A stretch of 64,000 nucleotides of DNA from positions 1 to 64,000 of the forward strand of contig JAHJIN010000295.1 of NCBI GenBank assembly GCA_018823415.1, in the 5' to 3' direction. The notes beneath the pieces are model-generated. The model searched no databases. It had not been told where the DNA came from and saw only the letters and a list, made by a program, of their open reading frames with translations. Numbering within the stretch: the first letter of the stretch is position 1; every line of letters begins with the position of its first letter. The position numbers and the translations under genes were made by a program. This DNA is from Chloroflexota bacterium. Its GTDB lineage: Bacteria > Chloroflexota > JAHJIN01. Below, one piece after another: positions 43,410 to 51,334 of the stretch.

Positions 43410-44045
43410 CTATTCAGCCGCAGCCGCATCCGCAGCCGCAGCCGCGGGTTCGGGCGCGGGCGACTCGTCGGTCGTCGGGGTGGTAGGTTCGTCGGCCGGC
43501 GCCTGAGGCGCCCGGGAGCCGCACTGCTGCCGGAACCATTGCTTTACTTCGTCCGGCATGTCCTCACCGGTCCACGGACCGTGCCGGTGGCCTCTGGGCC
43601 GGCGATGGGACATCCACGGCCCCGGCGGGTAGGGGTGACGCCCCTGGAATCGCTGCGCCATGTACTCGCGCACCTCGTCCGGCATGTCCTCGTCAGCCTC
43701 GGAGCCGCACGGCCCACGCCATGACCGGCGCCGCCTGCCGCCGCAGGCTGCCCCGCCGATCAACAAGGGCACACCCAACGCCAGCAACAGGCCCCCGCCG
43801 CACAGGAATGGCGCCAGGCACGATAGTCCCAGGCCCATGCCCAGGCCCGGTCGATGATAGCCCCCATAGGGCATGGGGGCCACGACCTCGCCGCTGCCCT
43901 GAGATATGCCCATGGCATACCCTTGCGTTTGCCCGGCATGGAACGCCATCGCGCTCGCGCCGAGCGCGCCACAGGCCAACACGCCCACCAGCAACAACGC
44001 CATGATGGGCAAAACGATACATCCGCCTCTATGTCTGTGATACAT
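43410..44045 (-). CDS. Membrane protein with two PDEVKxW(F) repeats and Ala-rich tail
   Basis: 211 residues. TM segments about 9-34 and 74-95 are followed by a basic RRRRSW region. Two copies of a motif, MPDEVREYMAQRFQ and MPDEVKQWFRQQCG, are separated by His/Arg/Pro-rich text containing GPWM. The tail is Ala/Glu/Pro-rich and encoded by CCGCAG-type repeats. The same motif occurs three times in the next protein (44077-44526). I do not recognise the family. Clustering with a two-component system suggests a metal- or envelope-responsive role, as inference. Confidence 0.65.
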   Translation of the reverse strand: MYHRHRGGCIVLPIMALLLVGVLACGALGASAMAFHAGQTQGYAMGISQGSGEVVAPMPYGGYHRPGLGMGLGLSCLAPFLCGGGLLLALGVPLLIGGAACGGRRRRSWRGPCGSEADEDMPDEVREYMAQRFQGRHPYPPGPWMSHRRPRGHRHGPWTGEDMPDEVKQWFRQQCGSRAPQAPADEPTTPTTDESPAPEPAAAAADAAAAE

Positions 44046-44076
44046 CTCGCACCTCCATCAATGATGATTGGTTCAG

Positions 44077-44526
44077 TTAGGTCGTCTCTGGGCCCGCGTC
44101 CGCCGCCTCGGGAGTGTGGGGCTGGCACCATTGACCGACCTGCTCATGGAACCACTTTTTCACCTCGTCCGGCACTTGTTCGTCACCGCAGGGAGCCATC
44201 CACGGGCCGGGGTGGCACATGTGATGGTGCCCATGATGATGTCCATGATGGTGCCCCCTGAACCCATGCCAGAGCCAGGGTCCGAACATAGGCGGTCCAA
44301 AAAAGCGTCGCCCGGACCGGCCGTGGAAACGCTGCCGGAACCACTGCTTGACCTCGTCAGGCACCGGTTCATCTGACTCCGTGTCGCAGCCGCACTGACC
44401 CAGGAACATCCACGGCCCCGGCCCCGCGCAGGCGTGCGCCTCCTTGATATGCTGCTCTAGATATTCGCGAACCTCTTCTGGCATGTCTTCCATCATGCCC
44501 TTACACCACGCTTCTCGATTATGCAT
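44077..44526 (-). CDS. His-rich soluble protein with three PDEVKxWF repeats
   Basis: 149 residues, no TM. Three units read MPEEVREYLEQH, VPDEVKQWFRQR and VPDEVKKWFHEQ. Between them lie GPGPWMFLGQCGCD and a stretch of alternating GHHHGHHHGHHHM, then CHPGPWMAPCGDE. The His and Cys content (over 15 His) suggests transition-metal binding. The ATG at 44526 has GGAGGTG at six bases. It is the first gene of the leftward group that continues to the two-component system. No known family recognised. Confidence 0.65.
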   Translation of the reverse strand: MHNREAWCKGMMEDMPEEVREYLEQHIKEAHACAGPGPWMFLGQCGCDTESDEPVPDEVKQWFRQRFHGRSGRRFFGPPMFGPWLWHGFRGHHHGHHHGHHHMCHPGPWMAPCGDEQVPDEVKKWFHEQVGQWCQPHTPEAADAGPETT

Positions 44527-44644
44527 CTCTGCACCTCCGTCTGGTAATTCGAGGGCTGTCCCCTCGTTCGATGTCTATTATGCCACCAGATTGTGAAGGA
44601 ATTATGAGCAACTGTGGGAGATGTGGTGAAGGTTTTAACGAAAA

Positions 44645-44668
44645 CAGGCGACCCGGGTGGGTCGCCTG
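44645..44668 (-). terminator. Rho-independent terminator of the ydjC-like gene
   Basis: A perfect 10-bp stem CAGGCGACCC / GGGTCGCCTG with a four-base loop, followed on the minus strand by TTTTCGTT. It ends the leftward unit that comes from the aminopeptidase/transporter/deacetylase genes. Confidence 0.8.
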
Positions 44669-44690
44669 CAGCCGGCTGACGGATGACTCG

Positions 44691-45542
44691 TTATGCCAGC
44701 ACGCCAAAATTCACCAGGTCGATACCCTGGAGACGAACAGTCTCACGAACCTCGTCGGCGACCAAGATGGTCATTTCCACCATGCGCTCGTCCACATAGC
44801 CGCTGCTGTCCAGCAACTCGTTGTCAGGAAAGGCGGGATGAGTCATGAGCTCGGTCAGGCCGTCCCCCACAGAGTCCAGGATGCGCTTGAGGTTGGTGGC
44901 ACTGAGGGCCGACCGGCCAAAGAACTCGCTGATGAACCGGTCCGGATAGCGCAGTTTGCGTTCCCGGGCCAATGCGACATCTTGCTGGATGATCGCCAGC
45001 ATATCCATTGCGGTTACGCCGTATTGCTCGGCCATGTCAATGACCTGCGAATCGCGCTCCTGAACGGTCACGGGCAGCGGCATGCGAATGGGCAAGCCCT
45101 GCGCCTGGGCCACGTCGCAATAGACCCGGAAATACAGTGGATCGAGATATAGGAAATGGTGGCAGTCCAGATGCGTGGGTTGGCGGTCAGATTGCCGGAA
45201 CCGGGCGATCTGGGCCTCAAACTCGAGGCGCAACTCGCCCAGATCAATGCGCGCACGATCCTCGCGCAGCACCGACTGGCTCCAGAACTGGCCCTGTTCG
45301 TCTACCAGCGAAGGCACCTGGTCCACAGGCGACACGGGCCGGCCCAGGGTAAAGACCAGATGAACGCCCACTCCCAGGTTAGGGTTCTGATTCGCCATCT
45401 CCAGCGCCAGGTCGACCCAGGCCATGTTCATCATCAGCGTGGTGCTGGTGACGATGCCGGCCTGATGGGCCAGGATAATACCTCGGGTCACGCCCCGGCT
45501 GCGCCCGTAATCGTCCGCGTTCACAATCAATCGTTTTGCCAC
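44691..45542 (-). CDS. YdjC/ChbG-family carbohydrate deacetylase
   Basis: 283 residues from GTG 45542 with GAGGAG eight bases upstream. VNADDYGRSRGVTRGI has the metal-binding Asp pair (10-11), HLDCHHFLYL the two histidines and LTELMTHPAF the late His. These enzymes remove N-acetyl groups from chito-oligosaccharides or hopanoid glycans. It lies 15 bases after the EamA transporter gene, whose product may carry the substrate or product. Confidence 0.9.
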   Translation of the reverse strand: MAKRLIVNADDYGRSRGVTRGIILAHQAGIVTSTTLMMNMAWVDLALEMANQNPNLGVGVHLVFTLGRPVSPVDQVPSLVDEQGQFWSQSVLREDRARIDLGELRLEFEAQIARFRQSDRQPTHLDCHHFLYLDPLYFRVYCDVAQAQGLPIRMPLPVTVQERDSQVIDMAEQYGVTAMDMLAIIQQDVALARERKLRYPDRFISEFFGRSALSATNLKRILDSVGDGLTELMTHPAFPDNELLDSSGYVDERMVEMTILVADEVRETVRLQGIDLVNFGVLA

Positions 45543-45557
45543 AGGTCAATCTCCTCT

Positions 45558-46454
45558 CTAGCCCAGGCTCGACTGCTGGCGCATTCGAGCCCGCTCCTCT
45601 TGCAATGAAAGATAGATGCCTACCAGGATCAGCGCCCCGCCGGCCAGCGTAGCCAGGGGCGGCACCTCGCCCAACAAGACCAGGGATAGCACGGTCGAGC
45701 CCACGGGTTCGCCCAGGGTGGCCACGGTGACAAAGGCCGGCGACAGGTGCCGCAGCGACCAGTTGATGGACGAATGCCCCACAAGCTGGGGGCCCAACGC
45801 CAGCAACAGACACATGAACAAGGTCTGCGTGCTATAGCCGACCAGGGGCACGCCGGCCAACAAGGCAAACAGCACCAGGAACACAGCCGCCGAGGTATAG
45901 ACCGGCGTCACGTAGGCCAGCAGGCTCAGGCGGCGCTGCAAATCGCGCCCCAGGAGAAAATACCCCAGGACCGCCCAGGCGCCCCCCAGGGCCAGCGCAT
46001 CTCCCAGCAGCGCCGCGCTGCCCAGGGACAGGTCACCCAGCCCAATGAGCATCCCCCCGGCCACCGAGACGCCAATGCCCACCGCCATGCGCCGGCCTAC
46101 CCGCGCCCCCAGCAGGGGAGAGACCAGCCCCATCCACAAGGGGTTGGTGGACACCAGCACCACACTGCTGGCGACGGTGGTGTATTCCAGCGAAGAGATC
46201 CACAGGGCAAAATGGCAGGCCAGAAAGAACCCGCTGAGCACGGCCAGGGCCAGGTCGCGGCGACTCACGGCCCGCAATTCGCCCCGGGCACGCCAGCCGG
46301 CGATGGGCAGCAAAATGACTGCCGAGAAACCCAGACGGTACGCGGCAATGGCCAGGGCCGGAGCCTGAGCCCAGCGGATCAACACGGCCGCAAAAGACGC
46401 GGCCCCCACGCCAATGACCAGAGCCAGGTAGGGGTTGATCCGTGGACGTATCAC
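45558..46454 (-). CDS. EamA/DMT-family transporter
   Basis: 298 residues with ten TM helices in two EamA repeats. The first repeat contains RLGFSAVILLPIAGWR and EYTTVASSVVLVSTNPLWMGL, the second AFVTVATLGEPVGSTVLSLVLLGEVP, the usual DMT signature. It exports or imports small metabolites; the substrate is unknown. The start is GTG 46454 with a weak ribosome site, 11 bases after the aminopeptidase gene. Confidence 0.9.
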   Translation of the reverse strand: MIRPRINPYLALVIGVGAASFAAVLIRWAQAPALAIAAYRLGFSAVILLPIAGWRARGELRAVSRRDLALAVLSGFFLACHFALWISSLEYTTVASSVVLVSTNPLWMGLVSPLLGARVGRRMAVGIGVSVAGGMLIGLGDLSLGSAALLGDALALGGAWAVLGYFLLGRDLQRRLSLLAYVTPVYTSAAVFLVLFALLAGVPLVGYSTQTLFMCLLLALGPQLVGHSSINWSLRHLSPAFVTVATLGEPVGSTVLSLVLLGEVPPLATLAGGALILVGIYLSLQEERARMRQQSSLG

Positions 46455-46465
46455 GTACCGTGAAC

Positions 46466-47281
46466 CTACGCACTCCAGGCCAGGCGCAGCATCGCCAGCA
46501 GGGCCTGGTAGGCAATGGGCATATCCGGCGCGGTGAATTCCACCCGCCGGGGATTGGACCGGCGACTACCGGGCAAAAAGGCTGCCACATCGGCGTGGGT
46601 GGTCTTGATGAAATCCACCGTCACCGTGACCGGTGGGCGAACCACAAACGGGTGCACCGCCGATGACGTGGCGCGCTCGGCGGCTTCGCGGATGGCGCGG
46701 TGGGCCTGAACCGGCGGCAAGTTGCGCGCGGCCTGGCGCCCATAGCTACGTTTTACGGCCACTGCCTCCAGGTTGTCGCCCAGCAGTTCGCGCGCTTCTT
46801 TGCACACGGCCAGGTCGCCGGTGACCAGGGCCACCGGCACGCCGGAATGTCCGGCCAGAGCCGCGTTAAGGCCGGTTTCGCCCAGGGGCCGGCCATTGAG
46901 CGCCACCTGCCACACGCAGCCGCTGTTGTACGTATGCTCCAGAACGGCCGCTTGCGTGCCGGCCTGGGCGTGATAGCCCACGAAAAAAGCCCGGTCCACG
47001 CCCTCGTCAATGCCCTGCATCATGCTCAGGGGTTTGGGACTGCCGCTGATGAGGTGCGCGCGCTCGTGCAGGTGCTCGATGAGGAGGTTGCCCATGTTGC
47101 CGTGACTGTCGTTGACCAGCACCTCGGTGGCGCCCCCGGCCAGCGCGCCGGCGACAGCGGCATTCACCTCGTCGGTCATGAGCTGACGTGCCCGCTCGTA
47201 CTCTTTGTGCTGGCTGTTGGTCTGATCCGGGCTCACGATGCCCGAGATGCCTTCCATGTCGGCCGAGATATAGATCTTCAA
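46466..47281 (-). CDS. M55-family D-aminopeptidase (DppA-like)
   Basis: 271 residues from TTG 47281, preceded by AGGAGGT seven bases upstream. YISADMEGISGI has the metal-binding Asp8 and Glu10; VNDSHGNMGNL, FFVGYHAQAGT and GETGLNAALAGHSGVPVALVTGD complete the M55 active site. DppA forms a decameric zinc peptidase that cleaves D-Ala dipeptides, so a role in peptidoglycan recycling is likely. Confidence 0.92.
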   Translation of the reverse strand: MKIYISADMEGISGIVSPDQTNSQHKEYERARQLMTDEVNAAVAGALAGGATEVLVNDSHGNMGNLLIEHLHERAHLISGSPKPLSMMQGIDEGVDRAFFVGYHAQAGTQAAVLEHTYNSGCVWQVALNGRPLGETGLNAALAGHSGVPVALVTGDLAVCKEARELLGDNLEAVAVKRSYGRQAARNLPPVQAHRAIREAAERATSSAVHPFVVRPPVTVTVDFIKTTHADVAAFLPGSRRSNPRRVEFTAPDMPIAYQALLAMLRLAWSA

Positions 47282-47295
47282 GACCGGACCTCCTA

Positions 47296-48057
47296 TTACA
47301 CGTTGAACAGGCCCAGGCCACCGGCCACCGGGATGGCCGCACCGGTGATATAGCGCGCGGCCGATGAGGCCAGGAACGCGACCAGAGCCGCCACGTCTTG
47401 CGGTTCACCGGCGCAGCCCAATGGCACGCGAGCCACCATGCGCTCCCGCAGATCATCCGAGAGCCGGCAATAAGACGCGGTGCTGATCAGGCCCATCAAC
47501 ACGGTGTTGGCCGTGATGCCGTGCGGCGCACCCTCCAGAGCCAGGCTGCGCGTCAGAGCCACCAACGCGGCCTGGGCGGCAACCAGGGCTGACTGCTCGG
47601 CGCTCCCCACATCGGCCAGGATGGACGATGTGGTTATGACGCGGCCCCAGCCCTTTTCCTTGAAAATGGGCCACACCGCCTGGATGATGTGGTATGCGCC
47701 CGTGAGACTGCCACGCACGTCGCGGTCCCACTGGGCCGCGTCCTGGTGCTCCAACAACGCCCGGTGCTCGGACTGGGGCGCCGTATAGATCAAGATATCC
47801 GGCGTGCGATCCATCAGCTCTTCTGGAATCTGGGCCATCATGGCCACCACCTGATCCGGGTCTGCCAGGTCTACCTGGAGCGCCACGGTAAACCGGCGAA
47901 AGGCGCGCACCTTTTCGGCCGTGATCTGGGCGCCCAGCATCTTGGCATCGGCAATGACCAGGTCAGCGCCGGCCTCGGCCAGGGCCAGGCACACGGCCCG
48001 GCCAATGTCGCTGGCCCCACCCGTGACCAGGGCCAGTTTGCCCTGCAATGAGTACAT
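47296..48057 (-). CDS. SDR-fold protein lacking the YxxxK catalytic pair
   Basis: 253 residues. The dinucleotide motif GGASDIGRAV (13-22) and the frame of a classical short-chain dehydrogenase are intact, ending AAIPVAGGLGLFN. The catalytic Tyr-x-x-x-Lys is LVAAQ (Leu158, Gln162) and the NNAG motif is TAPQ. The Ser at 144-145 remains. It probably does not catalyse normal alcohol/ketone redox chemistry and may bind NAD(P) or serve as a subunit. Its ribosome site GGTTAGGGGGG comes from the 81-bp repeat element upstream. Confidence 0.82.
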   Translation of the reverse strand: MYSLQGKLALVTGGASDIGRAVCLALAEAGADLVIADAKMLGAQITAEKVRAFRRFTVALQVDLADPDQVVAMMAQIPEELMDRTPDILIYTAPQSEHRALLEHQDAAQWDRDVRGSLTGAYHIIQAVWPIFKEKGWGRVITTSSILADVGSAEQSALVAAQAALVALTRSLALEGAPHGITANTVLMGLISTASYCRLSDDLRERMVARVPLGCAGEPQDVAALVAFLASSAARYITGAAIPVAGGLGLFNV

Positions 48058-48064
48058 GGTCCCC

Positions 48065-48145
48065 CCTAACCTTGATAAACCAGAGCCAACCAGGATGACG
48101 CTTGGGGAAATTCTTGCTCAGTGCACAAGAATTTCACTGGTTAGG
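48065..48145 (-). repeat. Dispersed leader element, copy 3
   Basis: An 81-base element with terminal CCTAACC/GGTTAGG. It contains a perfect 10-bp stem GAAATTCTTG / CAAGAATTTC with a nine-base loop. On the minus strand it ends seven bases before the SDR start codon and contributes its ribosome binding site. Most similar to copy 2; the left half also matches copy 1. Confidence 0.72.
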
Positions 48146-48150
48146 CGCTG

Positions 48151-48765
48151 TCAGCCTCGTGGCTCTTTGCCGATGCGCCAGGTGCAGGTCGACGCGCCGG
48201 CCGCGCGGCAGTCGGTCTCGACCACGTCAAAGTCCTGACCGCTGGCCCACTTGAGGGCCTGCTGGAGCGCGCCGGTGGTGGTGTGACACATGGGCTTGTC
48301 GGTCGTGCGGCCGTGGCACGTGCCGCATTCGTCCTTGATAATGAGCCAGGCATCGCCGGCGTCATCCAGGTGGCAAGGCTCGTGGAGAGTGTCTGTCATG
48401 CCCTTGGCAAAACTGCCCAGCGTGGTCTTGACCTTGAGGTTCATGGGCAGCAGCTTGAGGGCCACGCCGGCCAGTCCCAGGATAGCGGGCTGTTCCTGGA
48501 TGGTATAGTCGAATGAGGCCCGGCCAATGCGCAGCATAAAGGCCTTAGCCCCACGCGGCCCATAAAAATCCTCGATGGCCTTGACCACGGCCGCATAGTC
48601 CGAAATGGGCACCTCGTCGTTCATATTGTCCGGCGGATAGTTGCCGACAAAGCGCTGCAGGCCCGCCGCGTTGAGCATGGCGCTGGTGCCTTTATCGCCC
48701 ATGACCTCTTCTACGGCCAGGAGCAGGGTCCGCAAAGCCGCATTGGGTAACATTACCTCTGCCAT
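48151..48765 (-). CDS. V4R (4-vinyl reductase) domain protein
   Basis: 204 residues from ATG 48765, preceded by GGAGGT. The C-terminal about 100 residues show the V4R pattern: DECGTCHGRTTDKPMCHTTTGALQQAL and VVETDCRAAGASTCTWRI, whose cysteines are thought to bind metal. The N-terminal helical half resembles that of other V4R/BchJ-type proteins. Such proteins bind small hydrophobic ligands, including tetrapyrroles. It lies 17 bases after the CehA-like gene. Confidence 0.85.
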   Translation of the reverse strand: MAEVMLPNAALRTLLLAVEEVMGDKGTSAMLNAAGLQRFVGNYPPDNMNDEVPISDYAAVVKAIEDFYGPRGAKAFMLRIGRASFDYTIQEQPAILGLAGVALKLLPMNLKVKTTLGSFAKGMTDTLHEPCHLDDAGDAWLIIKDECGTCHGRTTDKPMCHTTTGALQQALKWASGQDFDVVETDCRAAGASTCTWRIGKEPRG

Positions 48766-48782
48766 TCTAGTACCTCCATTTC

Positions 48783-50204
48783 TCATGTCTCGCAGGTTTC
48801 TAGTCTCACGTACACCGGGTTGGTGAGCGCCTCGACCATCAGGGCCGCCGGTTCCTCGTCCAGCGGAATCTCGGGCGGCTCGATGACCTCGACACGATAG
48901 TAATTGTCCTGGGTACACACCACGTCAACAGACCACGTAAAGGCCGGCGCGTCGATGTCCAGCTCGGCGGCGAGACCCTGGGCGCATACCAGACGCAGGA
49001 TGCGACCGGCCGCGCCGGTCACCTGGCCGGCCAGGTGAATCGTCTCACCGGGGGGCGCGGGCACCTCGTCGCCCATCATGAATTCGCGCCCGTCGCCGGT
49101 GCGAGCCGTAAAAGTGACCATCACGCCGGCCGGGTCGGCGTTCACGAACACGTGACCACGCCGAATGCCCTCCAAAATCGCTTCCTGGGTATGCGAGTCA
49201 GCCCACACCCACGTGGTAGGATTGCCCAGCTCGTGCGGGTAGATACGCTCTGGCGTGCGCACCCGGTGGATGTCGCTGCCGCCCACGGCCGCCACCCGCT
49301 CGCCCTGACGCAGCAGCTCGTCCCACCAGGCCAACGCCTGATAATTGCTCACCCACCAGAGCGACTGCCACACCTCCACGCAGTCAAAGCCACGCACGGC
49401 TTTCCAATCCCAGTTTGGGCCCTCGTCTTTGGGGTGATTGATCGAGATCAGGCCACCCCGGCGATGCACCTCGGCGATGAGGGCCGCGGCGTCGGCTGGG
49501 GTTTGCAGGCGAAAGTCGAGCCAGCGGTCCAGGCCCCACACGTTGGCGTGCCCATAGTACGTGGTGATCTCTTCACCGGGGATGATCAGCACATCGGCCA
49601 AGCCCGCGGCGGCCAGATGGGGCACGTGCGACACGGTATTGTGATCAGTGAGGGCGAGAAAATCCAATCCCCGGGCCTGGGCCGCGGCCGCCAGTTCGGG
49701 GATGGTGTTTTCACCGTCGCTGTGAATCGAATGCAGGTGCAGGTCGCCGGCGTACCAGCGGGGTTGGGGCCGGGCAGTGGCCGGCTCGACGCGCGGGCGC
49801 GCATCGGACTGGGTGCTCGCCCGGTCTGGTCCGGTGTATACCCGTACCGTCACCTGGAACGTGCTGGTAGGCCGGGTCATCTTTTGCAGCCCCAGCACCA
49901 CGTGCCACTGGCCGGCGTGCAGCGGGCCGGGCACATAGCCCGGCGTGGCGTGGTCTTGGGCCACGACAAACTCGCGCCGAAAGGCCCCGCTCCAGCCACG
50001 AAAATCGCCGGTCAGGAAATCAATGCCGCCGGCAATGCCGCCGGGGCCAAATAGCCCAATATCCAGCACGGCATCGTCGCCCTGGTGCTCGTACTCGTAC
50101 GAGACCTCCAGACGCGTCGTGCCAGGCGGCACCTGAAAGGGGAAATAGCCATATTCGCGCGCACTGGCCGGGGTGAGGGTGCCCCGAAAGATCGTTTCGA
50201 GCAC
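48783..50204 (-). CDS. PHP-domain metallohydrolase, CehA/McbA family
   Basis: 473 residues from GTG 50204 with GGAG seven bases before it; the promoter -10 at 50243-50248 makes it the first suitable start. Residues about 20-150 form a beta-sandwich. The PHP domain begins GDLHLHSIHSDGENTIPELA and has FLALTDHNTVSH, ISINHPKDEGPNWDW and AVGGSDIHRVR, giving the metal-binding His/Asp set. A C-terminal immunoglobulin-like domain follows. CehA-type enzymes hydrolyse phosphoesters or carbamates; substrate unknown. Confidence 0.88.
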   Translation of the reverse strand: MLETIFRGTLTPASAREYGYFPFQVPPGTTRLEVSYEYEHQGDDAVLDIGLFGPGGIAGGIDFLTGDFRGWSGAFRREFVVAQDHATPGYVPGPLHAGQWHVVLGLQKMTRPTSTFQVTVRVYTGPDRASTQSDARPRVEPATARPQPRWYAGDLHLHSIHSDGENTIPELAAAAQARGLDFLALTDHNTVSHVPHLAAAGLADVLIIPGEEITTYYGHANVWGLDRWLDFRLQTPADAAALIAEVHRRGGLISINHPKDEGPNWDWKAVRGFDCVEVWQSLWWVSNYQALAWWDELLRQGERVAAVGGSDIHRVRTPERIYPHELGNPTTWVWADSHTQEAILEGIRRGHVFVNADPAGVMVTFTARTGDGREFMMGDEVPAPPGETIHLAGQVTGAAGRILRLVCAQGLAAELDIDAPAFTWSVDVVCTQDNYYRVEVIEPPEIPLDEEPAALMVEALTNPVYVRLETCET

Positions 50205-50242
50205 GGGTACTCTCCGGGGTAACAAATCACAAGACCGGTATC

Positions 50243-50271
50243 ATTGTACTATTCAGGACGCGTTCTGTCAA
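50243..50271 (-). promoter_or_regulatory. Consensus promoter of the CehA-like gene
   Basis: TTGACA-17-TACAAT on the minus strand, about 39 bases before the GTG start. Confidence 0.7.
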
Positions 50272-50296
50272 ACCCTGGTTGGCCGGTATAGAAAAA

Positions 50297-50317
50297 GGCC
50301 GGCGAACAGCGCCGGCC
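50297..50317 (-). terminator. Rho-independent terminator of the MBL gene
   Basis: GGCCGGCG / CGCCGGCC stem of 8 bp with a five-base loop, followed on the minus strand by TTTTTC. It separates the gene at 50338 from the promoter at 50243-50271. Confidence 0.8.
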
Positions 50318-50337
50318 CGAAACAGGCAAACAAGACA

Positions 50338-51252
50338 TCAAAGCACGATCTCGAGGCCCTCGTACGCGGCAATGGTATTGGCAAAGATGCCCTGGGCCTG
50401 ACGCTCCATCTCGGCCAACTGGTCGTCGCTGTGACGCGGATCGTGGTGAAAGAGAGCTAGTTGGCCCACACCGGCCCGCTTGGCGACATTGGCCGCCATC
50501 TGGGGAGTGCTGTGCCCATAGCCTTGCTTGGGAGCCCGGCCGGTGGTATATTCCTCTTCAGTATATTGCGCGTCGTGGATCAGCAAGTCAGTGCCCTGGG
50601 CAAACTCGATGAGGCGCTCGTCATGCCCCACATAGCCTTCGGTATCGCTGGCAAACACCATGCTGCGCCCCTGCCAGGAGATGCGATAGATGAGAATGCC
50701 CACCTTGGGATGGGCATAGCCCTTATACAGGCGAATCTCGACCTGGTCGGGGCTGCCGATGTGATTCTGGCGATAGACGTTGCGCACCCCCGGCTCTGGG
50801 ACGCCCGGGCGCAAGATGATGACCTCGGTTTCTTCGATGTTGCGCATGATCTTGAGCGAGTTCAACTCTTCCAGTTCGACCGGAAAGGCCGGGGGCAGCA
50901 TGGCCCGGCTCAGGGCCTCGCTCAGGTCCTCGCGAAAGAGCTTGGGGCCAAACATGTACAGGGTGCTGGAACCCAAATAGGCCGGTCGAAAGAAGGGAAA
51001 GCCTTGCGTGTGGTCGTGGTGGGTGTGGCTAAAGAGGATGGTCGCGATGATGGGCTCGCCGGTTTCCTGGTGGCGGTGCATCAGCTCGTAGCCTAGGTGA
51101 ATCAGGCCCGTGCCGGCGTCAATGATGATCAAATGGCCCCCGGCGCGTACCTCGACGCAGGTGGTGTTCCCACCATAACGCACGGTACGCGGGCCGGGGA
51201 CCGGATAGCTGCCGCGCACACCCCAGAACTTGACTTGCAGATCGCCGCCCAT
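50338..51252 (-). CDS. MBL-fold metallo-hydrolase
   Basis: 304 residues. VKFWGVRGSYPVPGPRTVRYGGNTTCVEV is the characteristic N-terminus of the phosphodiesterase-like/RNase Z-related group. SHTHHDHTQGFPFF is the zinc-binding motif, VFASDTEGYVGHDE carries the bridging Asp and YGHSTPQMAANVAKRAG the last His. Relatives act on cyclic nucleotides or RNA ends. It is monocistronic, with its own promoter and terminator. Confidence 0.88.
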   Translation of the reverse strand: MGGDLQVKFWGVRGSYPVPGPRTVRYGGNTTCVEVRAGGHLIIIDAGTGLIHLGYELMHRHQETGEPIIATILFSHTHHDHTQGFPFFRPAYLGSSTLYMFGPKLFREDLSEALSRAMLPPAFPVELEELNSLKIMRNIEETEVIILRPGVPEPGVRNVYRQNHIGSPDQVEIRLYKGYAHPKVGILIYRISWQGRSMVFASDTEGYVGHDERLIEFAQGTDLLIHDAQYTEEEYTTGRAPKQGYGHSTPQMAANVAKRAGVGQLALFHHDPRHSDDQLAEMERQAQGIFANTIAAYEGLEIVL

Positions 51253-51277
51253 TACCGCCTCCCGCTAATTCCACCCA

Positions 51278-51306
51278 ACTGTAACAGAAAACACCCGTTC
51301 TGTCAA
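51278..51306 (-). promoter_or_regulatory. Promoter of the MBL gene
   Basis: TTGACA-17-TACAGT on the minus strand, 26 bases before the ATG at 51252. The TTGACAGAACG at its -35 is shared with the CehA-gene promoter. Confidence 0.65.
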
Positions 51307-51334
51307 GCGGGATTGGTTTTGCGCGGGCTGGCTG

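Noticed and set aside
44527-44640. Promoter before the His-rich gene at 44526
   Set aside because: CATAAT is a fair -10 but no -35 with 15-19 spacing is visible; not strong enough to list.
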